This document shows positions 16,446 through 23,184 of a DNA stretch of 29,792 nt, in pieces. This DNA is from CAZWCX01 sp964632945. Its GTDB lineage: Bacteria > Planctomycetota > MHYJ01 > WSZJ01 > CAZWCX01. Made by a program: the position numbers and the translations under genes. The first letter of the stretch is position 1. Every line of letters begins with the position of its first letter. The DNA is taken from assembly GCA_964632945.1 (NCBI GenBank), contig CAZWCX010000092.1, positions 1 through 29,792 on the forward strand, read 5' to 3'. The notes under the pieces are model-generated. The model was not told the DNA's origin. It ran no database searches and worked only from the letters and a program-made list of their open reading frames with translations.

Positions 16446-16677
16446 GCCGTGGCCGATCCGCGGCTGTCCCACACGGATCGATGGTCTCACCGACGGACCC
16501 GCGAGCGACCCGGGCGGCCTCGGGGCGCCCGCGTTCCCGTGCGGCCCCCCCCCGCCGCCGCGCGCCCTCCTTACGCACCCCGGCAGGCCCGTAAGATTCT
16601 TCCTCACCCGGGGTCTCATCCCCTGACCCGCGTCGCCCGGTACGGCGCGGCGCCGGGCTCCCGACGGAGGACAGGGT
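16446..16677 (+). other. Intergenic leader upstream of the 7TM protein, with C9 tract and weak promoter
   Basis: No gene is seen here. A run of nine C lies at 16545-16553. A weak promoter-like pair, TTACGC (16571-16576) and TAAGAT (16592-16597) with a short 15-base spacer, precedes the next gene. Its ribosome-binding site GGAGGA is just before the ATG at 16678. Confidence 0.3.
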
Positions 16678-18489
16678 ATGAACAAGGCCCAGGCGGCAGC
16701 CCTCTTCCTGATCCTGGGGATCGCAGCGCTCCTCCTCTACAAGATCCGCGTGCTCGGGATCGTGCCCCGGGAAATCGCCCCGATCCTGGGGCACCAGATC
16801 GTCCTTTCCTTGATGGTGCAGCCGCGCGAGCCCGAGGTCGTCCTGGAGACGCCCGTGCCGGAATCGGATGACCGGCAGGAGATCACCCGCGAGGCCGCGG
16901 TCAGCGAAGACTACTCCTTCACGATCGTCCCGATGGCCGGGGGGCGCCTCGGGCGCTGGCGGCGCAGCGGGTCCCTCGAGCCGTGCAACATTCTCTACAG
17001 CTACTTCGCGGTCGTGCGCGCGAAGACTTGGGACCTGCCCGCCGATCTCCTGGTCGACGGCGATCTGCCCGATGAGGTGGGGGGGTGGCTCGCTCCCTAT
17101 TCGGGCCACACCCAGGCCCAGGAGACGATCGCGAGGGAGACCCGGAAGCGGTTGGGCGAACCGGCCTCCCGTTCCGTCCGGGTTCGCGTGGAGCGGCTCT
17201 TCGACGCGGTGCGCAGCACCGTCACCGAGGTGGCGCCGGGCCCCGAAGTCCCGGAATCTCCCGAGGAAGTGTTGCGGCGCGGCGTCGGCTCCGACCACGG
17301 CGCCCACGCGCTCCTCGTGGCGCTCCTGCGGGAGGCGGGCGTACCCGCGCGCCTGGTTTCCGGCCTCGAACTGTCCGAAGGGCGCAGCAAGAGTCCCCAC
17401 GTCTGGGCCGAGGCGTGGGCCGGGGAGTGGGTGCCGCTCTGCGTCTCGCATGACCTCCTCGCGCGGCTGGACGAGGCCCACTTGCTCGTGGCGCACGGAT
17501 CCCCGAAGGCGGCAGGCGCAACGGGCGCCGACCTGGACCTTCGATACGAGGTCCAGGAGTCGATGCGGCCCCGGAAGACCGTCACGGAAGGAATTGCCGA
17601 CCATCCGTTGAACACGATGCGGATGTGGAGTTCCTTCAAGCGCGTCCATGTCTCTCTCAACCTGCTGGCGATCCTGCTCTCGATTCCGGTGGCCGCCAGC
17701 GTGGTTGCGGCGTTCCGGACGATGGTCGGGATCGTGCCGTTCGGGACCTTCCTACCGGCCCTCCTCGCGATCAGCTTTCGCCACGGGGGCGCCGCAAGCG
17801 GCATGGCGGCGCTCGTCTTCGTGCTCCTGGTCGCCACGCTCTTCCGCTGGGCGGTGGACCGGCTTCACCTCCTCCACACGGCGCGGCTGACCGTCCTGAT
17901 GAGCGTGCTCGTGGGCGTCATCCTGCTCGTGGGCGCGGCGGGTCTCCGCCTCGGCCGGCCGGACATCGCCTACGCGGCGGTGTTTCCCGTCGTCGTCCTG
18001 ACTCTCACCGCGGAGCGATTCTTCCTCTCCCTGCAGGAACAGGGGTTCTGGGATTCGGCGCGGCGCATGGGCTGGACGCTGGGGATGTCGCTCGTCTGTT
18101 ACGCGGCGATCGCTTCCCACGGGGTCCAATCCGCGCTCCTTTGCTATCCGGAGCTGCTCGTCGCCGTCACGGCGCTCAACCTGCTGATCGGCAGTTACGA
18201 CGGTCTTCGCCTGGTCGAGTGGATTCGGTTCCGTCGCCTGTTGTTCGATCCCTGTCCCCTCGTGGGAGTGCCCGCCCATGTTCGGATTCCTGCGTTCGGT
18301 CGACCGCGGCGTCTGCGGCATGAACCGGCGGAACCGGCAGTACATCCTGCCCAAGAACCCGCGGCGACTCTTTCCGCTCGTCGACGACAAGATCCTGTGC
18401 AAGGAGCGACTTCAGGAGTGCGGGCTGCCGACGCCGCCGCTCTGCCTGGTCCTCGACACCATGCTCGCGTTGCGTGGCCTGGAGCATAG
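16678..18489 (+). CDS. Inactive transglutaminase fused to seven transmembrane helices (UUP1/7TM family)
   Basis: As read, 603 residues. It has an N-terminal signal anchor (about 5-22), an extracytoplasmic domain, a transglutaminase-like core (about 200-260: ALLVALLREAGVPARLVSG, then HVWAEAWAGEWVPL) and a block of hydrophobic helices between about 325 and 515. The catalytic Cys position is occupied by Gly/Ser (GVGSDHG) while H241 remains, so it is a pseudo-transglutaminase, as is characteristic of this family. Such proteins are known next to RimK-like ATP-grasp ligases, as here. Homology-like sequence ends at about residue 525 (EWIRFRRLLFDP). The last 71 codons overlap the ligase gene in another frame and look like non-coding read-through, so the true stop may have been lost by an indel. 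Function is undetermined. Confidence 0.82.
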   Translation: MNKAQAAALFLILGIAALLLYKIRVLGIVPREIAPILGHQIVLSLMVQPREPEVVLETPVPESDDRQEITREAAVSEDYSFTIVPMAGGRLGRWRRSGSLEPCNILYSYFAVVRAKTWDLPADLLVDGDLPDEVGGWLAPYSGHTQAQETIARETRKRLGEPASRSVRVRVERLFDAVRSTVTEVAPGPEVPESPEEVLRRGVGSDHGAHALLVALLREAGVPARLVSGLELSEGRSKSPHVWAEAWAGEWVPLCVSHDLLARLDEAHLLVAHGSPKAAGATGADLDLRYEVQESMRPRKTVTEGIADHPLNTMRMWSSFKRVHVSLNLLAILLSIPVAASVVAAFRTMVGIVPFGTFLPALLAISFRHGGAASGMAALVFVLLVATLFRWAVDRLHLLHTARLTVLMSVLVGVILLVGAAGLRLGRPDIAYAAVFPVVVLTLTAERFFLSLQEQGFWDSARRMGWTLGMSLVCYAAIASHGVQSALLCYPELLVAVTALNLLIGSYDGLRLVEWIRFRRLLFDPCPLVGVPAHVRIPAFGRPRRLRHEPAEPAVHPAQEPAATLSARRRQDPVQGATSGVRAADAAALPGPRHHARVAWPGA

Positions 18490-19153
18490 GCTCGCGTCCT
18501 TCCATGGGTTTGCGGTGAAGCCGTCGCGGGGATCCGGGGGGCGCGGCATCGTCGTCATCGAAGGGCAGGAGGAAGGCGGCTGGCGAAAGATCGGCGGACG
18601 AATCCTTGCCCACGACGAACTGCGGCGCCACGTCGCCGACGGCATGGCGGGTCGGTTCTCCCTCGACGGCGAGCCCGACCGAATGTTCGTCGAGGGTCTC
18701 CTGCGGAAACACCCCGCGTTCGACCCGGTGGCGTTCGGCGGCGTTCCGGACGTACGCGTCATCGTCCGGGACGGGACGCCGGCGATGGCCATGACGCGGT
18801 TGCCGACGAGCCGGTCGGACGGCCGGGCGAACCTGGCGCAGGGGGCGATCGGCGCGGGCATCGATCTCGCCACAGGCTGCACGATCCACGCCATCCGGCA
18901 CGGCCGCTGGGGCGACGAGGTCGTCGAGCGTCATCCGGACACCGGGGCCCCCGTGCTCGGCTTCCGGATTCCCGGGTGGAACCGCATCCTCGAAATGTCC
19001 CGGCGCTGCGCCGAGGCGTTCGGTCTCGGATACCTCGGCGTGGACGTGATCGTCGACCGCGCCTGGGGTCCGATGATCGTGGAACTGAACGCGCGTCCCG
19101 GATTGTCGATTCAAAACGCCAACGGACGGGGGCTGCTCGGCTCGCCCGGATGA
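18278..19153 (+). CDS. Alpha-L-glutamate ligase-like ATP-grasp protein (RimK-related)
   Basis: This 291-residue ATP-grasp enzyme of the RimK-related group pairs with UUP1/7TM proteins. Landmarks are GMNRRNRQYIL and NPRRLFPLVDDK near the N-terminus, the ATP-binding lysine K81 and glycine loop in KPSRGSGGRG, DVRVIV, and the Mg2+-binding C-terminal segment with E269 and N271 (VELNARPG). The family is predicted to form amide bonds between an acidic amino acid and a peptide or metabolite. The substrate is unknown, and the protease-like third partner found in some clusters is not in this window. The ATG at 18278 has GGGAG 9 bases upstream, lies in a frame different from the 7TM gene and overlaps it by 212 bases. 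A hairpin follows 4 bases after the stop. Confidence 0.9.
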   Translation: MFGFLRSVDRGVCGMNRRNRQYILPKNPRRLFPLVDDKILCKERLQECGLPTPPLCLVLDTMLALRGLEHRLASFHGFAVKPSRGSGGRGIVVIEGQEEGGWRKIGGRILAHDELRRHVADGMAGRFSLDGEPDRMFVEGLLRKHPAFDPVAFGGVPDVRVIVRDGTPAMAMTRLPTSRSDGRANLAQGAIGAGIDLATGCTIHAIRHGRWGDEVVERHPDTGAPVLGFRIPGWNRILEMSRRCAEAFGLGYLGVDVIVDRAWGPMIVELNARPGLSIQNANGRGLLGSPG

Positions 19154-19157
19154 TTCT

Positions 19158-19176
19158 CGAACCGCTTCGCGGTTCG
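19158..19176 (+). terminator. Hairpin just after the ATP-grasp ligase stop
   Basis: CGAACCGC (19158-19165) pairs perfectly with GCGGTTCG (19169-19176) around a 3-base TTC loop, starting 4 bases after the stop codon. No T-run follows. The position strongly suggests an operon-end structure. Confidence 0.45.
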
Positions 19177-19318
19177 CGAACAACGCGGCTCCGGCCGGCC
19201 ATCAAGGCCGTCCGGAGCAGGACAGCCGCGCCCCGCGCGCAACACCGTGTGTCCCACGGCGGTCGCCCCGCGGTCCCGGCATCTGGCGCAGCCAGGAGGC
19301 CGCGGGCGGAGTTTTCAC

Positions 19319-19338
19319 GAAGCCGCTGGCGCGGCTTC
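19319..19338. terminator. Hairpin between the convergent ligase and GNAT genes
   Basis: GAAGCCGC (19319-19326) pairs with GCGGCTTC (19331-19338) around TGGC, with three further flanking pairs after one mismatch. A TTTT run lies to its left (19312-19315), read as AAAA on the minus strand, so neither strand has a proper U-tail. It lies 14 bases beyond the GNAT stop on the minus strand and may act in both directions. Confidence 0.4.
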
Positions 19339-19352
19339 ATGAATAATCCGGG

Positions 19353-20351
19353 CTAGCGGCGTCGCTGGTAGCCCTGGTTCATGACGTACACGGTGACGGT
19401 CTCGATCCCCGGCTCCGCCCAGCGCTGCTTGTAGGCCATCGGCCAGCCGAGGTCGTACCACTCGAAGCGGTCCTCGCAGAGCCACTCGAGCATGCGGAGC
19501 TGCATGAGGTTGCCGAGCGAGAGCGCGGCGTGGGTCTCGGTGTAGCTGAACTGCAGGCCGCGGAAGAGCGCGCCGTGGGTCGCGCCGTGGAGGTAGCCCG
19601 CGTCGGCGTGGTCGATGCGGGCGAGGATGGCGCGGAAGCCGCGGCGTCCCACGAGTCGGGCAATCATGCGCCGGTAAAACTCCGCCATCCGGCCTTCGTC
19701 GACACCGACCCCCTCCAGACCCTTCCAACTGCGGGTTTCGAGGGCGAGGATCCGTTCGTACAGCGGGGCGACCGCCGCGGTCGACACCCCCCCGACGCGC
19801 TCGAACTCGACCCCGGCCTCGGCGGCCCTGCGCTCCGCCTGGCGCAGATTACGCCGGAACTTGGGCGAGCGCCGGGCAAGCCACCCGTCCACGCCGTCGC
19901 GAATCGAAGCCGTGAACCGGGGCAGGAGTTCGCCCACGGCGACCCGCCAGCGGGTTCCCGCCTCCTCGAGGATGGCGCGCAGGAGGGGCGAGTCGGCCGG
20001 GACCCCGGAAAGCACCGCCAAGGTCCACTCGCCTTCCCGGCGTGCGCAGTCCGCCACGAAGCCGCGCACGATGCGGCGCGGATCCGGGCCGATCAGGGGA
20101 CAGTCGAACCCCCACATGAGTTCGAGCGGCTCGAGGACCCGTCCCAGCCGGCGGTCCGCCCGGCGCGCGAAGACGGCGAAGCCCTCCTCGCCCGCGCGCA
20201 CCCACGGTTCGCGGGGCGGATGAAGCGCCTCGTGCGCCGGGAGGATCCAGTCCAGCGAGGAGCAGTACCGGTCGATCCCCGGCGTGGCCTCGATCGCCGC
20301 GTCGAAGGCGGCATGGCGCGACAGGAAATCGGGTAAGGAGAGTTCCTGCAT
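19353..20351 (-). CDS. GNAT/FemAB-like (BioF2-type) acetyltransferase-fold protein
   Basis: This 332-residue protein has the look of the double-GNAT Acetyltransf_6/FemAB-like family, which transfer acyl or aminoacyl groups, often onto cell-envelope precursors. Visible features are a basic helix in the middle (SPKFRRNLRQAERRAAEAG), RSWKG, then RGFRAILARIDHADAGYLHG, a predicted acyl-CoA-binding strand, and a C-terminal YDLGWPMAYKQRW block like the D-x-G-x-x-x-Y-K pattern of the family. Two start codons are possible, 20351 and 20360. Neither has a Shine-Dalgarno sequence, while a TACAAT box directly precedes 20351, suggesting a leaderless mRNA. It converges with the ATP-grasp ligase; a functional link is possible but unproven. 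Confidence 0.75.
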   Translation of the reverse strand: MQELSLPDFLSRHAAFDAAIEATPGIDRYCSSLDWILPAHEALHPPREPWVRAGEEGFAVFARRADRRLGRVLEPLELMWGFDCPLIGPDPRRIVRGFVADCARREGEWTLAVLSGVPADSPLLRAILEEAGTRWRVAVGELLPRFTASIRDGVDGWLARRSPKFRRNLRQAERRAAEAGVEFERVGGVSTAAVAPLYERILALETRSWKGLEGVGVDEGRMAEFYRRMIARLVGRRGFRAILARIDHADAGYLHGATHGALFRGLQFSYTETHAALSLGNLMQLRMLEWLCEDRFEWYDLGWPMAYKQRWAEPGIETVTVYVMNQGYQRRR

Positions 20352-20358
20352 CGCCGGC

Positions 20359-20387
20359 ATTGTAGCAGGGAGGGGAGCGGCCCGCCA
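20359..20387 (-). promoter_or_regulatory. Candidate leaderless promoter of the GNAT gene
   Basis: On the minus strand TACAAT (20364-20359) ends seven bases before the ATG at 20351, so transcription would begin at or next to the start codon. The -35 region is weak (TGGCGG at 20387-20382). No ribosome-binding site precedes either possible start codon. Confidence 0.35.
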
Positions 20388-20438
20388 CGAACCTCGCGCC
20401 GCCGGCGCCGGCCGGGTTCGGCGCCGATGCGGCAAGGA

Positions 20439-20467
20439 TTGACCCCGGGCGCGACCTGCGCCATGAT
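20439..20467 (+). promoter_or_regulatory. Promoter of the crotonase gene
   Basis: TTGACC (20439-20444) and CATGAT (20462-20467) are 17 bases apart, 28 bases before the crotonase ATG. It is divergent from the GNAT promoter. Confidence 0.5.
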
Positions 20468-20495
20468 CGGGAGCGTGCCGTGGAGGAGGGCCGAC

Positions 20496-21260
20496 ATGAG
20501 CGTGCGGGTGGAAGACCGGGGGCCGGTCCGGACGGTGATCCTGTCCCGGCCGGAGGCGCGCAACGCCGTGGACCGGGAAACCGCGGACGCGTTGACCCGG
20601 GCGTTTCGCGAGTTCGAGTCGGACCCCGGGGCGCGCGTCGCCGTGCTGTGGGGGGAGGGGGACGCGTTCTGCGCCGGCGCGGATCTGAAGGCCGTCGCCG
20701 ACGGGCGGTTCCCGCGCGTGGATCCGGAGGGGGACGGTCCGCTCGGGCCGACGCGGATGCTCCTCGACAAGCCGGTGATCGCCGCGGTGGCGGGGCACGC
20801 GGTGGCCGGCGGACTGGAACTCGCGCTCTGGTGCGACCTCCGCGTGGCGGAGGAGGATGCCGTCTTCGGCGTCTTCTGTCGCCGCTGGGGGGTGCCGCTG
20901 CTCGACGGCGGGACGGTGCGCCTGCCGCGGTTGATCGGCCTGAGCCGGGCGCTCGACCTGATCCTGACGGGTCGCCCGGTGATGGCCGCGGAGGCGCTGG
21001 CGATGGGACTGGCGAACCGGGTCGTGCCCAGGGGGACGGCGCGCGCCGCGGCGGAGGAGCTCGCCGGACTGATCGCGCGATTCCCGCAGGCGTGCCTGCG
21101 GGCCGATCGCCGTTCCGCCCACGAGGGGCTGGGCCGGGACCTCGAGGCGGCGCTGGCGGCGGAGTTCGCGCGCGGCCGGCCGGTGCTCGAGGCGGAGTCG
21201 CTCGACGGCGCGCGCCGATTCGCCGCCGGCGCGGGGCGTCACGGATCGTTCGAGGAATAG
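20496..21260 (+). CDS. Crotonase-fold enoyl-CoA hydratase/isomerase family protein
   Basis: This 254-residue crotonase forms a CoA-thioester oxyanion hole with AFCAGADLK (A60-G61) and AGGLELALWCDL (G105-G106). Of the two catalytic glutamates of enoyl-CoA hydratase, the first is present (E108) but the second is replaced by Cys128 in FGVFCRRWGVPL. Classical hydration of short enoyl-CoA is therefore doubtful, and isomerase, hydrolase or other chemistry is possible. The RRWGVPL-x-DGGTVRLPRLIG stretch is typical of a large uncharacterised crotonase subgroup. The ATG at 20496 has a strong GGAGGAGG upstream, and a TTGACC promoter precedes it. The serine hydrolase gene follows after 111 bases on the same strand. 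Confidence 0.9.
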   Translation: MSVRVEDRGPVRTVILSRPEARNAVDRETADALTRAFREFESDPGARVAVLWGEGDAFCAGADLKAVADGRFPRVDPEGDGPLGPTRMLLDKPVIAAVAGHAVAGGLELALWCDLRVAEEDAVFGVFCRRWGVPLLDGGTVRLPRLIGLSRALDLILTGRPVMAAEALAMGLANRVVPRGTARAAAEELAGLIARFPQACLRADRRSAHEGLGRDLEAALAAEFARGRPVLEAESLDGARRFAAGAGRHGSFEE

Positions 21261-21371
21261 CGGGTCGGCGAATTCGGAACCGGGGGGGACGAGTCGATTC
21301 TCGCGCCCGGTCCGATCCGATGGTTCGAGAGGGACGCCCCACGAGGGCGGCGGCCGAGGCGGGAGGACGAA

Positions 21372-23117
21372 ATGGGTGGAGCCGGGATCCCGGGACGGAT
21401 CGGGATGGTTGCGGCGATCCTGCTCGCGGCATGCGGGGTCGCGCAGGCGCAGTCCGGGAAGGCCGCGGGGGTCGTGATCGAGGGCGAGACCGGCAGACGC
21501 CTCGACGCCGTCGTGCGCGAGCACCGCGGCGGCGCCTTTTGGGGCGCGGTCCTGGTCGCCAAGGGGGGAAAGACGATCCTGGCGCAGGGGTACGGCATGG
21601 CCGATCTCGAGCGGACGCCGAACGGGCCGCGCACGTACTTCGACATCGGCTCCGTCTCGAAGCAGTTCACGGGCGCGGCGATTCTCAAGCTGGAGCAGCA
21701 AGGGAAACTCCGCACCGAGGACCCGATCGGCAAGTTCATCCCGGACGTCCCCGCGGACAAGGCCGGGATCACGGTGCATCACCTGGTCACCCACACCTCC
21801 GGGCTGTCGATCGACCCGGCGTGGCAGGAAGGGGACTTCGCCGAGGCCGCCCGGATGGCCGCGAGTGCGCTCGGGGCCCCGTCGGTCCAGGAACCCGGCG
21901 CCCTGTTCCAGTACAGCAACGTCGGGTACTTTCTCCTCGCGATGGTGATCGAGCGGGCGTCCGGCAAGACGTTCGAGGAATACTTGAAGGTAAACCTGTT
22001 CGCCCCCGCGGGCATGAAGGACACCGGCTTCGTCCAGGACCGCGACCTCGATCCGGATCGGGTGAGCACGCGCGTCTACGCCCCCGAGGAGGGCGGGGGA
22101 CGGGGGACGGCGCTGGAGTACGGCTGGAACTGGCTCAACAAAGGGGCGACCGGCGTGGTCACGACGATCCTCGACCTGCAGCGCTGGGACCAGGCGCTTT
22201 CCGGCGACAAGGTGCTGGACAAGGCGCGCCGCGAGAAGTTGTTCCGCCCCGGCGAGGGGCGGTACGCGTACGGCTGGTTCGTGGAAGACTCCCCGCGGGG
22301 GACCGTGTGGGTGCATCACGGCGGTGCGACGCGCGGATACCGGGCGCACCTGTCCCGCTATCCCGACGAAAACGCGATGATCGCGGTCCTGTCGAACGAG
22401 ACCGGCGAGCCGGACGACCTGACCGCGAAGCTCGAGGGAGCGCTCTTCCGTCCCGCGGACCTCGATGCCCGGGCCCTGCAGGCCTGCGCGGGGACGTATC
22501 GGCTGCCGTCCGGCGGCCGCTTCGAGGTGGTCGTTTCCGGCAGCGCCCTCGAAGTGCGGGCCGAGGGGCCCACCGCCGCGTGTCGGGTGTACTACGGAGT
22601 CCGGGAGCTGCCCGAGTGGCCGGGCCTGTACGAGAACTACGCCGAGGTGGCGGGGGAGCGCACGCGTCCGCTGGTCGACGGGGACTTCGACGGGTTCCGC
22701 AAGCAGGGAATCGAACCCGGCACGCCGGAGGGGGCGTTCGAGCCTGGTCTGGCCGCCTGGCAGGAGGCCGCGAAGAAGCATGGGCCGCGCGGCGAGTTCA
22801 GCCTGATCGGCACCCACTCGGGACGTGAGGTCACGACCTATTTTCGCGCCGTCTTCGGAAAGGAACCGCTCACTTTCTCGGTCTGGTGGAGCCCGGGCCG
22901 CCGGTTCACGCGGTTCGTCCGCGAGGAGGCGCCGCATCCGTTCCGGGTCGCATTGCAGCCGCGCGCCGCGACCGAATTCGCCGGGCGGTGCGTCACCGGC
23001 CGAAACGTGCTCAAGCTCTCGTTCGACGCCCGGGGGAAGCCGAAGGCCGCGTCGCTGACCTGGCGCGACGGCACGGCGGGGGAGGACTCCGGCGTGGTCT
23101 GCAAGCGGGAGAAGTAG
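21372..23117 (+). CDS. Serine hydrolase, class C beta-lactamase family, probable lipoprotein
   Basis: This 581-residue exported protein starts with a signal sequence ending in LLAAC (lipobox, C21) followed by AQA, so lipoprotein processing is likely, though cleavage by signal peptidase I is possible. The penicillin-binding-protein/beta-lactamase fold follows (about 40-380): nucleophile S94 in the SxxK motif SVSK, YSN (181-183) and HHGG (315-318, standing for K-T-G). These families include D,D-peptidases, esterases and beta-lactamases, so a resistance role cannot be assumed. Residues from about 390 form a C-terminal extension of some 190 residues, with two weak beta-rich segments (AGTYRLPSGGRFEV and AGRCVTGRNVLKL) that may be lipocalin-like. 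The ATG at 21372 has GGGAGGA upstream. Confidence 0.88.
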   Translation: MGGAGIPGRIGMVAAILLAACGVAQAQSGKAAGVVIEGETGRRLDAVVREHRGGAFWGAVLVAKGGKTILAQGYGMADLERTPNGPRTYFDIGSVSKQFTGAAILKLEQQGKLRTEDPIGKFIPDVPADKAGITVHHLVTHTSGLSIDPAWQEGDFAEAARMAASALGAPSVQEPGALFQYSNVGYFLLAMVIERASGKTFEEYLKVNLFAPAGMKDTGFVQDRDLDPDRVSTRVYAPEEGGGRGTALEYGWNWLNKGATGVVTTILDLQRWDQALSGDKVLDKARREKLFRPGEGRYAYGWFVEDSPRGTVWVHHGGATRGYRAHLSRYPDENAMIAVLSNETGEPDDLTAKLEGALFRPADLDARALQACAGTYRLPSGGRFEVVVSGSALEVRAEGPTAACRVYYGVRELPEWPGLYENYAEVAGERTRPLVDGDFDGFRKQGIEPGTPEGAFEPGLAAWQEAAKKHGPRGEFSLIGTHSGREVTTYFRAVFGKEPLTFSVWWSPGRRFTRFVREEAPHPFRVALQPRAATEFAGRCVTGRNVLKLSFDARGKPKAASLTWRDGTAGEDSGVVCKREK

Positions 23118-23132
23118 CGGGCGCCTGGGGGA

Positions 23133-23156
23133 GACGGGGCCCCGCCGCGACCCGTC
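23133..23156. terminator. Inverted repeat between convergent serine hydrolase and SNF2 genes
   Basis: GACGGG (23133-23138) pairs with CCCGTC (23151-23156) around a 12-base loop in the 67-base convergent gap. It is short and has no U-tract, so only its position supports a terminator role. Confidence 0.25.
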
Positions 23157-23184
23157 GCGTCCCGGACCCTCCGCCCGACGCCGG

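Noticed and set aside
16545..16553. Run of nine C as a phase-variation switch
   Set aside because: It is non-coding, 130 bases before the gene and outside the candidate promoter spacer, so there is no evidence of switching.
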